Notes: generated by a model not told the origin, from the sequence alone. 64,000 nt of DNA from G032773895 sp965248935 (GCA_965248935.1 OZ252214.1:3472001-3536000); one strand, 5' to 3'; shown: positions 8,705-18,821, counted from the stretch's first letter. Made by a program: numbers and translations.

Positions 8705-9428
8705 TATAGAATTTACTATTCAGGCAGTCTAACATGGTTTTGAAATAAACTTCGACACTGACAAAATCAGAAGTATGTTGTTCAACAACATTTTTTTTAG
8801 GTGAAGTTTCGGTTATGGATTGACATGCCTTGGTATCCTTATAAACATCTAAAAACTGTATGCCTTTTTTAATTATCGAAATAGATCCGCCAACTGGAAG
8901 ATACTGGCCTGTATTAGAATGGCTGTGATAGACTCTGAGTAGGTAAGAGTCAGGTATAAACCCTTCACTGTAATCTAATTTAAACCCTTCCTTTGCGATA
9001 CATCGTGTGTGTGCTTTGAATATAGAGGGGCGTAGATTTTCTATCTGATAGCTGGTGATTAAATTTGCTTGGCTAAAAATTCTATTTTTACTGTATTTGA
9101 CATCGCATTTTTTTGTGCTGGTTTTGAATGCGTCGATTCTCTCTTCAATGACCTGCCAATGAGTGATATATTCATTGCCGTCGTTATCTAATAGTCGATG
9201 TTCTCTAAGGGTTTTTTCGGTTAAAATAGAAAGGCCGGATTTGTGTAGAGGATGGAGTGTTAGGGAAATGTCTTCGTTGTTTTTTCTTTCTTTTTGTATT
9301 TTAATTTTCTCGTGAACAATTTCTTCATTCTTTTTTATTGTTTCCGCAATAGAGTAAGTAGGAACTAAATATGTGTAAAGTGAATATGCTATAAAAATGA
9401 ATGAAGTTTTAAATTTTTTTATTTTCAC
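8685..9428 (-). CDS. exported protein of unknown function, 3' end replaced by IS insertion
   Basis: The 247-residue product has an N-terminal signal peptide (about residues 1-29) and several cysteines; no family was recognised. It starts 11 bp after the uvrA stop on the same strand. The last four codons and the stop (RIQI-stop) are encoded by the terminal repeat of the IS30 element. Removing the IS and one TCT joins codon AAG to ACT ACT GAA ATA AAA CAT CAT AAA GAA TAG, so the original protein ended KTTEIKHHKE, with its stop at 7572-7574. Only a few residues are changed, so function may survive. Confidence 0.7.
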   Translation of the reverse strand: MKIKKFKTSFIFIAYSLYTYLVPTYSIAETIKKNEEIVHEKIKIQKERKNNEDISLTLHPLHKSGLSILTEKTLREHRLLDNDGNEYITHWQVIEERIDAFKTSTKKCDVKYSKNRIFSQANLITSYQIENLRPSIFKAHTRCIAKEGFKLDYSEGFIPDSYLLRVYHSHSNTGQYLPVGGSISIIKKGIQFLDVYKDTKACQSITETSPKKNVVEQHTSDFVSVEVYFKTMLDCLNSKFYKTRIQI

Positions 9429-9439
9429 TGTTACTTAAC

Positions 9440-12277
9440 CTAGGGCTTATTAGCAGGACCTAACATGGATTTTAAAAATTTACCTGTGTGAGATTTCTTC
9501 ACTTTGCAAACTTTTTCCGGTGTGCCCTCTGCAATGATTTGACCGCCGCCGCTGCCACCTTCTGGGCCTAAGTCAATAATCCAGTCTGCGGTTTTTACTA
9601 CATCCAAATTATGTTCGATAACAACAATGGTATTGCCGTGGTCCCTTAGGCGGTGTAATACATTAAGCAATTGTTGAATATCATGGAAATGTAAGCCGGT
9701 TGTGGGCTCATCTAGAATATAGAGGGTTTGTCCTGTATCTCGTTTTGATAATTCTTTTGCTAGTTTTACCCTTTGTGCTTCACCGCCGGAAAGGGTTGTT
9801 GCCGCTTGACCAAGACGAATGTAGGACAGGCCAACATCCATTAGGGTTTGGAGTTTTTTGGCGACTGCTGGTATGGCGTCAAAAAATTCTCGTGCGTCTT
9901 CGACGGTTAGGTCTAGGCATTCATGAATATTTTTACCCTTGTATTTTATCTCAAGAGTTTCCCGGTTGTAGCGCTTTCCTTTACATTCATCGCAAGATAC
10001 ATAGACGTCGGGAAGAAAATGCATTTCGACTTTTACAACGCCATCTCCCTGACAGGCTTCACAGCGGCCACCTTTTACATTGAAGCTAAACCTTCCTGGC
10101 TTGTACCCACGCGAGCGTGCTTCTTGAGTGCCAGAAAATAATTCTCGAATTGGTGTAAATATTCCCGTATAGGTTGCAGGGTTAGACCGAGGCGTGCGCC
10201 CAATTGGGCTTTGATCTATATCGACGCATTTGTCTAAGTGTTGGAAACCCTCTACCGATTCATAGGGTGCGGGCGTCAGTGTGGTTGCGCCATTAAGTTC
10301 GGTGGCGGCAATGGGGTAAAGCGTTCCATTGATAAGCGTGGATTTCCCTGAACCTGATACACCTGTGATACAGGTCATTAACCCAAGAGGTATTTGTAAG
10401 GTGACGGATTGTAAATTGTTGCCGGTGGCACCATGCAAGATTAGTTGCTTTTCTTTATCTGTTTTATGCCGCGATTGTGGAACTTTGATTTCTCGTTTTC
10501 CCGAGAGGTAGTCACCTGTAATGGACTTTTTAGATTTGAGGATTTGGTTGTATGTTCCAGAGGCAATAACTTCGCCTCCATGAACGCCCGCTCCTGGGCC
10601 AATGTCAATAATATAGTCGGCGGAACGAATAGCGTCTTCATCGTGTTCTACAACAATGACTGTATTACCCAAGTCGCGTAGGTGGGTGAGTGTTTTCAAT
10701 AGTCTGTCGTTATCTCGCTGGTGTAAACCAATGGACGGTTCGTCGAGAATGTACATTACCCCAACAAGGCCAGCGCCTATTTGGCTAGCTAGCCGAATTC
10801 GCTGAGCTTCTCCGCCTGAGAGTGTTTCGGCACTACGATTTAGTGTGAGGTAGTTGAGGCCAACATCCACAAGAAAACGAAACCTATCTTGTAATTCTTT
10901 TAGGATTTTGTCGGCTATTTCTTTTTGGGCACCTTTAAATTTTAACTTAGTGAAATAACTATAGGCATCGCCGACAGGTAATTCGGTAATTTCTGGCAGT
11001 GTTTTGTTATCGACAAAGACATTTCGTGCGTCGCGTTTGAGTCGAGTACCCCCACATTCTGGGCAATTCATATTGGATAATAATTTGGCGAGTTCTTCGC
11101 GCACGCTATTGGAATCTGTATCGCGGTAGCGTCGCTCCAAATTTGGGATGACCCCTTCAAACGTATGTGTTCTGTGGAATGTATCGCCACGGTCGTTGAC
11201 GTAAGTAAAATCAATAACCTCTTCATCTGAGCCATAGAGAATAACTTTACGTTGTTTCTTAGTGAGTTTTTTCCAGGGTTTCTCGACATCAAATCCAAAA
11301 TGGTCTGCCAGTGATGTGAGCATATGAAAGTAGTATAGGTTGCGTTTGTCCCAACTTCGAATTGCCCCTTCGGAAAGGGAGGCTTCTGGGTAGAGAATAA
11401 TTTTATCTTCAGAGAAAAATTGTTTTACGCCTAATCCATCACAGCTTGGGCAGGCTCCGGCAGGGCTATTAAATGAAAATAAACGCGGTTCTAATTCAGA
11501 AAGGGCATAGTCACAAATGGGGCAGGAGTGTTTAGCGGAAAATATTTGATCTTCTTTCCCTCCGCCCATGTCTGCGATAATGGCCAATCCGTCGGATAAT
11601 CTTAGAGCGGTTTCAAAGGATTCGGCTACGCGAGTTTTAATGTCTCCTCTGACTTTGAATCGGTCAACGATGACTTCAATCGTATGCTTTTTGCGTTTGT
11701 CTAATTTGGGTGTGTCGTCTAGGTCGCAAACAATTCCATCGATTCTTGCTCGAATAAACCCATCTCTCTGTAGATTGTCAAAAACGTGTAGGTGTTCACC
11801 TTTTCGATCCCGAATGACGGGAGCAAGCAGCATGGTTTTACTGCCCTCGGGCATAGATATTACTTGGTCCACCATTTGCGATACGGTTTGTGCTGTCAAT
11901 GGTTCTCCATGAATAGGGCAGCGAGGCTCACCTACACGAGCAAACAGTAAGCGAAGGTAGTCATAAATCTCTGTAATAGTACCTACTGTTGAGCGGGGGT
12001 TGTGCGAGGTGGACTTTTGTTCAATGGAAATGGCTGGACTCAAGCCTTCAATATGGTCAACGTCCGGTTTTTCCATCATGGATAAAAATTGGCGCGCATA
12101 GGTGGAAAGAGATTCAACATAACGCCGTTGGCCTTCTGCGTACAAAGTGTCGAATGCCAACGACGATTTCCCTGAACCAGAAAGGCCAGTAATAACAATA
12201 AGCTTGTCCCGAGGGATATCTAGATCTATATTTTTAAGGTTATGGGTGCGTGCGCCGCGAACTACTATTTTATCCAC
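9440..12277 (-). CDS. uvrA: UvrABC excinuclease subunit A
   Basis: The 945-residue protein is the standard length for UvrA, the damage-recognising ATPase of nucleotide excision repair. Two ABC modules are visible, with Walker A motifs GLSGSGKSSLAF and GVSGSGKSTLING and signature motifs LSGGEAQRI and LSGGEAQRV. The cysteine pairs of the zinc modules (CPIC, CPSC, CPEC, CEAC, CDEC) are present. It lies in the conserved uvrA/MFS/ssb neighbourhood. No LexA-type operator was recognised in the 170 bp upstream. Confidence 0.98.
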   Translation of the reverse strand: MDKIVVRGARTHNLKNIDLDIPRDKLIVITGLSGSGKSSLAFDTLYAEGQRRYVESLSTYARQFLSMMEKPDVDHIEGLSPAISIEQKSTSHNPRSTVGTITEIYDYLRLLFARVGEPRCPIHGEPLTAQTVSQMVDQVISMPEGSKTMLLAPVIRDRKGEHLHVFDNLQRDGFIRARIDGIVCDLDDTPKLDKRKKHTIEVIVDRFKVRGDIKTRVAESFETALRLSDGLAIIADMGGGKEDQIFSAKHSCPICDYALSELEPRLFSFNSPAGACPSCDGLGVKQFFSEDKIILYPEASLSEGAIRSWDKRNLYYFHMLTSLADHFGFDVEKPWKKLTKKQRKVILYGSDEEVIDFTYVNDRGDTFHRTHTFEGVIPNLERRYRDTDSNSVREELAKLLSNMNCPECGGTRLKRDARNVFVDNKTLPEITELPVGDAYSYFTKLKFKGAQKEIADKILKELQDRFRFLVDVGLNYLTLNRSAETLSGGEAQRIRLASQIGAGLVGVMYILDEPSIGLHQRDNDRLLKTLTHLRDLGNTVIVVEHDEDAIRSADYIIDIGPGAGVHGGEVIASGTYNQILKSKKSITGDYLSGKREIKVPQSRHKTDKEKQLILHGATGNNLQSVTLQIPLGLMTCITGVSGSGKSTLINGTLYPIAATELNGATTLTPAPYESVEGFQHLDKCVDIDQSPIGRTPRSNPATYTGIFTPIRELFSGTQEARSRGYKPGRFSFNVKGGRCEACQGDGVVKVEMHFLPDVYVSCDECKGKRYNRETLEIKYKGKNIHECLDLTVEDAREFFDAIPAVAKKLQTLMDVGLSYIRLGQAATTLSGGEAQRVKLAKELSKRDTGQTLYILDEPTTGLHFHDIQQLLNVLHRLRDHGNTIVVIEHNLDVVKTADWIIDLGPEGGSGGGQIIAEGTPEKVCKVKKSHTGKFLKSMLGPANKP

Positions 12278-12447
12278 AGAAGTTAATTCCAGTTTGCATT
12301 CACATGAGATTTAAGCAGCCCACTAGTATAAGTAATTGATGCAGGCTGGGTTATCGTTTACGAATAATTTGACCTAAATTGAAGGGAGTATATCAGTCGA
12401 AAAATAAACCTTAGGTGTTGGAGGGGAGAGATAGCTTGTTTAGTGGT

Positions 12448-13110
12448 CTACAGATTATCTAAATCGTCTAGGTCTCTAACCCAATTACTGGCTTCTAAGC
12501 GGTTGCGTACACCAATTTTTTTATAGACATTGTACAAGTGGCTTTTCACTGTGTGTTCACTTACAGAAAGCGCTTCAGCAATATCGGCATTGGTCGCGCC
12601 ATCTTTAATAAGCTGGAGAATTTGTCTTTCTCGTTTTGTTAGTTTTACGTCTGGGCGTTTAATTGCGGAAGGGGCTTTACGGTTTTTATCTAGAAAGTGA
12701 TGGAGCAAACGTCGAGGAACCCAAAAGTCACCATCTAGAAGCTGCTCAAGGCCGCGAATCAGTTGCTCTTGCTCGGTATCGGCGTAGAACAAACCGGATA
12801 CGCACGGCCAGTCAAGTAGGTTTTCGTGTTCGCTTTCTTGCTCCGCGTTTAACAATGCTGCCGTCACTTCTGGTAGATTATTTATCTCATGGGCAAGGCC
12901 GCGAAGAGAGCTAATATCCAAGGAATGGCAATCGATCAAGAGAAGATCGGTACTATCTGGGATGTCGGATAGATCACTATATTGATTACAGGCTACACCA
13001 AGTTCAGATGCGATAAGCTTTGCCAACAAGCTTGTTTGTAAGCTACTGTTGTTTGAATACAGAGCAATGCGCCTATTGACGTATGAGGTGTGTTGGTCTG
13101 GTTGTGACAC
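12448..13110 (-). CDS. LuxR-type regulator, CsgD-like
   Basis: The 220-residue protein has a C-terminal LuxR/GerE helix-turn-helix (residues ~150-212): LTKRERQILQLIKDGATNADI followed by VSEHTVKSHLYNVYKKIGV. The N-terminal ~130 residues look like a degenerate receiver. The segment DWPCVSGLFYADTEQEQLIR followed by GLEQLLDG closely resembles the corresponding part of E. coli CsgD, the curli and biofilm regulator. Orthology is not shown; CsgD-like is a family statement. It is divergent from the MFS gene at 13429. Confidence 0.78.
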   Translation of the reverse strand: MSQPDQHTSYVNRRIALYSNNSSLQTSLLAKLIASELGVACNQYSDLSDIPDSTDLLLIDCHSLDISSLRGLAHEINNLPEVTAALLNAEQESEHENLLDWPCVSGLFYADTEQEQLIRGLEQLLDGDFWVPRRLLHHFLDKNRKAPSAIKRPDVKLTKRERQILQLIKDGATNADIAEALSVSEHTVKSHLYNVYKKIGVRNRLEASNWVRDLDDLDNL

Positions 13111-13428
13111 TAAGTTATACCTAGTTGAGTGTTAGTTTGAAAAGTTTAGTACTTATTGTGAGGTAACATAGCCTCTGTTTTTGTCTTTTGTGCTTTTATT
13201 GCTCTTTAGTTATTACAATAAAGGTTAGGGCACTCTTAATTGTAACCTAATATCTAATGTCAAAGCACGAACTTCGTATGAAAAGAACAACATAATTAGT
13301 ATGTATACATTAGTCTGTTTTTGCAAAAGATGGATGGTAAAAGTCTCACTTAATTTATTCCTTGCTGTTGAATCCTCTTGGCTACTGGTAAAATCGCCTG
13401 CCAATTTAGAGCCTACCGGAGATCTCCG
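13111..13428. promoter_or_regulatory. divergent promoter region between CsgD-like regulator and MFS gene
   Basis: This 318-bp AT-rich gap separates two divergent genes, so it should hold both promoters. No operator repeat or confident -35/-10 pair was identified. The GGAG at 13418-13421 serves the MFS start at 13429. Confidence 0.4.
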
Positions 13429-14775
13429 TTGTCATCAGAAATCAGGACTGTTGCGTCCTTAGCCTTGTTATATGCTTTCAGAATGCTTGGCCTATTTATG
13501 GTGCTGCCTATTCTGGTGCTTTACGGTCAGTCTTACCAAGGGGCGACACCCTTTACTCTTGGTTTGGCTCTTGGGATATACGGTTTAACCCAAGCTGTAT
13601 TTCAGATCCCTCTGGGACTTCTTTCCGACATCTTTGGGCGTAAGCTTATAATTGTAGTGGGGCTGGTTATCTTTGCTGCGGGGAGTTTTATTGCCGCATA
13701 CTCGACGACGGTTGAAGGGTTAATTTGGGGGCGCGCATTACAGGGTAGTGGTGCTATTGCCAGTGCAATTATGGCCATGGTTGCAGACCTTACTTCGGAG
13801 CAAAATAGAACTAAGGCTATGGCGGCGATTGGTGCCTCTATCGGGCTATCGTTCTCTATTGCTATGGTACTGGGGCCAACTTTGGCCGCTTTTTCAGGGA
13901 TGCAGGGGGTATTTGTTCTTTCAGGAGCCCTTTCTTTTTTGGGGATTGTTGTCGTTGTTTGTTTTGTACCCACTCCCAAGAAATTTGGTGTTTCCCATAG
14001 GGATACAGGCGCTATTCCTCTTCTTGTTGTTTCAACATTAAAAAACACAGAACTCCTTCGGCTTAATATGGGTATTTTTAGCTTGCACTGTGTTTTGATG
14101 GCGTGTTTTGTTGTGATCCCGCATTTATTTGAGTTCTCTATGGGGTTAGACCGTTCTCAGCATTGGGTTGTATATCTGCCTGTGCTTCTTGCGAGCTTTG
14201 TTCTGATGTTGCCATTAATGTTGTTTGCGGAGAAAAAGCAACAGGTGAAGCCTGTATTTTTGGGGGCAGTATTTAGCTTAGTGGTTATTTTAAGCTTGAT
14301 GGGTATCACTGTTGGTTCGGGCATAGCTATAGTGGCATTGATGCTAGGGTTCTTTATTTCGTTTAACCTCCTGGAAGCAACTCTTCCTTCATTAGTGAGT
14401 AAAATCGCTCCTGTCGGTTCAAAAGGGACGGCAATGGGGCTTTATTCTACTAGTCAGTTCTTTGGAGCATTTGTGGGTGGCGTCTTAGGAGGCTTTATAG
14501 TTTCAAAAGTTGATGGAGCTGGAGTTTTTTATGCCTGCGCTGGCCTTACTTTGATTTGGTTTGTTGTGGCTCTGGGTATGAAGAAGCCTCGGTACCTAAG
14601 TAGCGTGTGTTTTAGTGTTAACTCAGGCTTTAACAAATCCTCTGAGGTAGAAGTTTTAGAGGGGGTGGAGGAAGTTTTGTTGGTGAAGGAAGAATCCCTT
14701 CTTTACCTTAAGATAGATAAGAAGCAATTTAATCAGGGTGAGCTGGAGGCTTTATTAACGGTGGAGTCAGTATAA
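13429..14775 (+). CDS. MFS transporter, YajR-like
   Basis: The 448-residue protein has 12 predicted helices and the major-facilitator loop motif LLSDIFGRKLI. The opening (LALLYAFRMLGLFMVLPILV) and the segment LALGIYGLTQAVFQIPLG are typical of the YajR group. After the last helix there is a ~70-residue soluble tail (GVEEVLLVKEESLLYLKIDK) like the YAM/ferredoxin-fold domain of YajR. The best start is TTG 13429, with GGAG at 13418-13421; the frame is open to TTG 13378 without a good site. The substrate is unknown. In related bacteria this gene sits between uvrA and ssb; here the chitinase lies between it and ssb. Confidence 0.85.
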   Translation: MSSEIRTVASLALLYAFRMLGLFMVLPILVLYGQSYQGATPFTLGLALGIYGLTQAVFQIPLGLLSDIFGRKLIIVVGLVIFAAGSFIAAYSTTVEGLIWGRALQGSGAIASAIMAMVADLTSEQNRTKAMAAIGASIGLSFSIAMVLGPTLAAFSGMQGVFVLSGALSFLGIVVVVCFVPTPKKFGVSHRDTGAIPLLVVSTLKNTELLRLNMGIFSLHCVLMACFVVIPHLFEFSMGLDRSQHWVVYLPVLLASFVLMLPLMLFAEKKQQVKPVFLGAVFSLVVILSLMGITVGSGIAIVALMLGFFISFNLLEATLPSLVSKIAPVGSKGTAMGLYSTSQFFGAFVGGVLGGFIVSKVDGAGVFYACAGLTLIWFVVALGMKKPRYLSSVCFSVNSGFNKSSEVEVLEGVEEVLLVKEESLLYLKIDKKQFNQGELEALLTVESV

Positions 14776-16481
14776 AGGGCTTGGGTGGATGACTCTGTAG
14801 AGCCGACCCGTTTTTGTATTCTTACTCACATCCATTTGTTAATTAATTCTATTGCTTCGTTACATGCTACACAATGAAGCGTATTTATAGTTAAATCTTC
14901 GTTTGTGCTTTTGCCCTGCTTTAAGGTGGCGGAAATATTCTATTTACAGATAGAGTTTGTTTTAATGGCTCCAGGGTTGAGCTGATATTATATGGACGCT
15001 TTTTTCTATTAGGTTTGCCCATAATTACCGTAAAGTACGGGTTATTCCTCTTTGCTTCTTAAATTAGGTGATGTTGCCTTCACATCTTATGCATTTTATT
15101 TTCCGTGACTTTGAGTGCCTATTTGAGATATTTGTGACAAATATCTCAAATTAACTATTAGGTTATAGCGCGTTACTATTCCCATTTTCATTATATTGTA
15201 TTCCTTTGTGTGTGCGGTCTATTTATCTCTTTCCTTTCTTCTTTGGAATACGCTTGCGGATGCGTTGTTTTTTTTGATCTTCTTCTATTTTTATATGCTG
15301 AAATATAAATTTGTAAAGTAATTTTTTATTTTATTTTTTCGGAAAAATTAAAGCGATGATCATGTATGCATTACATCTTGCAATCCAAGGTATATTGCTC
15401 TTTGTTGTTAATGAATTAGAATATTTATTTTTTGTTCGGAAAATTGTTGTGTGTTTTTATTTTTAAATGTCGTTAGTATGATACATCGTTCACATTTCCA
15501 TACATTTTGCTTTTTCTTCTTATTGTTTTTGTTTTTTTATAGGTGAGTATCGTGGAAATGCTGTTTAAACGCAGCAGGGCCGTAGCCTGTTTTTTGAAAT
15601 ATTCTGTAATTTATCAAGATTACTTTAGTTTTTTTGTTTCCATTGGGGACAAATTAAACATTAAGGTGACAACATTTTATACTTGAAAATTTTTATGTCG
15701 GATATTTTTATTTACAAAAACTTAAAAAAGTAATAAGTTTAGTTTTTGTTCTGGGGTCGTCCTGAACATTTGTAAATGTAAAAGTAGTTTTTGTAAATTA
15801 AAATAGTTATTAATGTTATTGTATTTCTTCAGATTAATTTTAATCCTAGTATGGTTGCCGTTAGTTGGATGAAATTATTGATTTTGACGAATTAACTTTT
15901 TTACTCTAATAATTAGACGCTGTTTGAAGAATGAGATTAAATTCCATGCGACAATAGTTAAGAATAATAAAGATAATAATAAATTCATTACGATTTGTTT
16001 CGTGCCTATAAATTATAAATTTGAGTATGTAAGTATAAAATCTGGGTGACTGGATTTTTCTGTGTATGCGTAATTCGATAGGTGTGAATTATTGAATTAA
16101 GTTTGACGTCTAGCCTACATATTTTTTCATTATAATTTGTTGGTCGTGTGTAAGTATCTAATTTTTAACTAAATTTTGCGCGAAGATCAAATGGCGCGCT
16201 GACATTTTTTACTCTAAATAAAACACAAAGGTGTTCAGTGGTTAGGTCTTTGTTGTCAGAATTTACTCCAGTGTTTTGCGGGTATATTTGTATGCGTAAA
16301 GCACAGTTGTAAATACCCTTTCTATGTATTTGGAAAGGATATTGTTCTCGATTTGTATTTAAAAATATATACGCTTTTGGGTGGCAGTATGATTCTGAAA
16401 GTGTTGGTGAAGTATTGTTAAATACAGGCGATGAATAAATTAAATAATAATAATCTAAACAATAAACAGGTGGATAAAACC
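14776..16481. other. very AT-rich 1.7-kb gene-free region upstream of the chitinase
   Basis: No believable gene was found on either strand over about 1.7 kb, an unusually long gap in this otherwise compact window. The region is strongly AT-rich, with long T and A runs. It holds one terminator-like hairpin (15575-15595) and a 12-nt string shared with 2719-2730 (at 14923-14934). It probably contains the chitinase promoter and possibly a long leader or small RNA, but I cannot name a known RNA family here. Confidence 0.5.
15575..15595 (+). terminator. terminator-like hairpin in the chitinase upstream region
   Basis: CAGG at 15575-15578 pairs with CCTG at 15586-15589, with one more C-G pair around a CGTA loop. 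Six T residues follow. The stem is short, so this is a weak terminator or attenuator candidate. It lies far from the preceding MFS stop (800 bp). Confidence 0.4.
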
Positions 16482-18746
16482 ATGAAATATAAGAAGAGTA
16501 TGTTGTCGATGATAGGTTTGTCGGCAATGTCTTGTTTTAATGTGATGGCTCAGGTAGAAGTGACACAGTCGGAATCCGGTGATGTCGCAAAAGAAATGAT
16601 GAGCGTATCGTCTGATTTTAAATCCAGTAAGTATGTTGGTGATCGCCCATATTTTAAATTATTCTATGATTGGCCTTGGGATCAAAGTGATCCAAACGCT
16701 GAGTGGGCTGGGTTTAGACCTGGAGATTACAATATTTATTTAGCTAAAAACACGGGCGTTAATGACAATAACGAAGTTACTTATGAAAAGCTAAACAAGC
16801 CTTCTGATTCTGATAAAAACTATGATGCTACTAAAGAAATGCATACGCCATTTAACTCTCAGTCGAGTGGTAAGCATGTAGGTCTTTACGTTGGTGAGTG
16901 GGGTGCATGGGAGCGAGCATATTCGGCAGAAATGGTTGCTGCGAAAAATATCACGCACGTTTATTATTCCTTCCTTGGAATTTGTGATTATGAACGTTCT
17001 GGTGCAACAAAAAATTCAAGTTTAGATCTTGAGTTTCCACCAGAGGGGCATGAACATTCCATATCTTACCGTGTAATGCAAGGATCTTGTGGGCAGGCTA
17101 AGGTGCCTAGTTTTGATTGGAGTCGTGAAGCCGACCTAGTTGAATTAGGTGTGACTACCAAGAAGAAAGACTTTGAAGTTTCTTTTTTCGATTACATCGC
17201 GTTTCCTCATATCGCTAATGGAATTAAAGATATGAAAGGTGCGAACTCAGAGCTGAAAGCCATTGTTTCAATTGGTGGTTGGACGTTAAGTGATCCTTTC
17301 TATGCAATGGTATCTAGTAAAGAAAACAGAACTGTGTTCATTAATTCTGTTGCAGAGTTTCTTAGTGAGTATGACTATTTCGATGGTGTTGATTTAGACT
17401 GGGAATTTCCTGGAGGCGGTGGTTTAGGCCCTAATTTATCCAATGGGTACGAAGCTGACCGTGATGGGTTTACTGCTCTTGTTAAAGAATTGAGAGCAAA
17501 ACTAGACAGTAAGTACAGTATTTCTGCTGCTGTTTCTACTTCTCCTTCGAAGCTTGCGTCTGTTGACTTCACTGCGATTAAAGATGATATTTCGTATATT
17601 AATGTTATGACTTACGATCTATACGGTGCATGGGGCGCTCATCCAGGCCACCATTCTGGTGTTCGTAGTAAACCTGTTTTAGGCGTTTACAATGAAGGAC
17701 GAGGTCAAGTCCTAAAAGATGAAAAAGGTAATACCATCATGGTTGGTGGAAAGGAAATCACTAGCGAAGAGGCAATGAGAGGGTTTAGTGCTGAGGGTGC
17801 TCTAGAGATGCTAACAGAGGTTCACCCAAATTTTCCAATGAGTAAAATCTCTATTGGTGCTGCTTCTTATGGCCGTGGTTGGGAATACATTAAAGTTAAA
17901 AGCGAGCATGATAAACTATTCTGGCATGGTCAAGCCCAGGAATACACTGGTGGAGACAAAGATGGTTTAGGTGTTGCTGGTTCATTTCAGCCTGGCGTGA
18001 CAGATTTCCGTGAAATATACGACCAATATTGGAGCAATGGTGCTGCGGAAATATACTATGACCAACAAGCAGGTGGAGCATATTCTTGGATGGAGCAAAG
18101 TGATAGCGATAGTACTCATACATACGCATCCGTTGTCTCGTTTGATTCTTCGCGCTCTGTTGTTGAGAAAGGTAATTTAGTTCGAGATTATGGCTTGGCA
18201 GGTATTTTTGCTTGGGAAGCGCAAACTGGAAACGGTATTATCTTGAATGCGATGAACGCAGCGGTGTGTAATACTTTGGATGCAGGTGGATATTATAACT
18301 TCACCGAAGAATATAACGGTGTTGTTAATACTGAAGTACTTGAGAATGATTCTGAAGGGCGTCCAAGTAAGGTAAGAGAAACTGTTTCTGGTCCAGAAAC
18401 ATACTCTTTTAATGGTATGGATTTCTGTCAAGGCGGTGGTTCATCTTCAAGCTCGTCTTCTTCAAATTCTTCAAATTCTTCAAGCAGCTCTAGCAGTTCA
18501 AGTTCTTCAAGCAGCTCTAGCTCTTCAAGTTCGTCTTCTTCAAGTTCTTCGTCAGGTGGTACGTGTAACTTACCTATGTATTCTGCTGGCACTAGCTATA
18601 GCACAGGCGATATGGTAAAAAATGTTGGTAAAAGCTATACATGTACTGTAGGTGGTTGGTGTTCTTCTTCCGCTGCATGGGCTTATGCTCCTGGCACAGG
18701 CTTATATTGGACTACCGCATGGAGCGAAAGTGGCTCTTGTAAATAG
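16482..18746 (+). CDS. secreted chitinase, GH18 with polyserine linker and chitin-binding module
   Basis: The 754-residue protein hydrolyses chitin outside the cell. It has a signal peptide (MKYKKSMLSMIGLSAMSCF, cleavage near VMA-QVE), a ~75-residue N-terminal extension and a GH18 catalytic domain. The domain shows the VSIGGW strand and the DxxDxDxE motif FDGVDLDWEFP, with the catalytic acid at Glu308. A run of about 40 serines follows, then a ~60-residue cysteine- and tryptophan-rich module (SAGTSYSTGDMVKNVGKSYT) like CBM5/12. ATG 16482 has AGGTGG at 16468-16473; an upstream ATG at 16431 would spoil the signal peptide. Polyserine linkers are typical of Cellvibrionales carbohydrases. Confidence 0.93.
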   Translation: MKYKKSMLSMIGLSAMSCFNVMAQVEVTQSESGDVAKEMMSVSSDFKSSKYVGDRPYFKLFYDWPWDQSDPNAEWAGFRPGDYNIYLAKNTGVNDNNEVTYEKLNKPSDSDKNYDATKEMHTPFNSQSSGKHVGLYVGEWGAWERAYSAEMVAAKNITHVYYSFLGICDYERSGATKNSSLDLEFPPEGHEHSISYRVMQGSCGQAKVPSFDWSREADLVELGVTTKKKDFEVSFFDYIAFPHIANGIKDMKGANSELKAIVSIGGWTLSDPFYAMVSSKENRTVFINSVAEFLSEYDYFDGVDLDWEFPGGGGLGPNLSNGYEADRDGFTALVKELRAKLDSKYSISAAVSTSPSKLASVDFTAIKDDISYINVMTYDLYGAWGAHPGHHSGVRSKPVLGVYNEGRGQVLKDEKGNTIMVGGKEITSEEAMRGFSAEGALEMLTEVHPNFPMSKISIGAASYGRGWEYIKVKSEHDKLFWHGQAQEYTGGDKDGLGVAGSFQPGVTDFREIYDQYWSNGAAEIYYDQQAGGAYSWMEQSDSDSTHTYASVVSFDSSRSVVEKGNLVRDYGLAGIFAWEAQTGNGIILNAMNAAVCNTLDAGGYYNFTEEYNGVVNTEVLENDSEGRPSKVRETVSGPETYSFNGMDFCQGGGSSSSSSSSNSSNSSSSSSSSSSSSSSSSSSSSSSSSSSGGTCNLPMYSAGTSYSTGDMVKNVGKSYTCTVGGWCSSSAAWAYAPGTGLYWTTAWSESGSCK
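18433..18557 (+). repeat. polyserine linker coding repeat
   Basis: Low-complexity coding DNA of mixed TCT, TCA, AGC and AGT codons encodes a nearly pure serine tract with a few Asn. It separates the GH18 domain from the C-terminal binding module. Confidence 0.9.
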
Positions 18747-18774
18747 TACTCGATAAACTTTTAAAATAAGTACA

Positions 18775-18821
18775 GTTGACAACTTAAGTGGTTGATAACT
18801 TAAGTGGTTGACAAGCAAGTG
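18775..18821 (+). repeat. tandem repeat, 16-bp unit, three copies
   Basis: Copies at 18775-18790 (GTTGACAACTTAAGTG), 18791-18806 (one change) and 18807-18821 (diverged and one base shorter). They lie just after the chitinase stop and before its terminator. Confidence 0.85.

Noticed and set aside
12278..12447. LexA operator upstream of uvrA
   Set aside because: No CTGT-N8-ACAG-type palindrome was found; SOS control is not shown.
15541..15600. Possible cyclic-di-GMP (GEMM) riboswitch upstream of the chitinase
   Set aside because: A GCAGCAGGGC-like string recalls part of the motif, but the receptor half (GACGCAAAGCC type) and the tetraloop partner are missing.
16165..16527. 120-codon reverse-strand frame before the chitinase
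   Set aside because: It overlaps the chitinase start, has a composition explained by AT-rich non-coding DNA (many Tyr, Ser and Asn) and has no ribosome-binding site.
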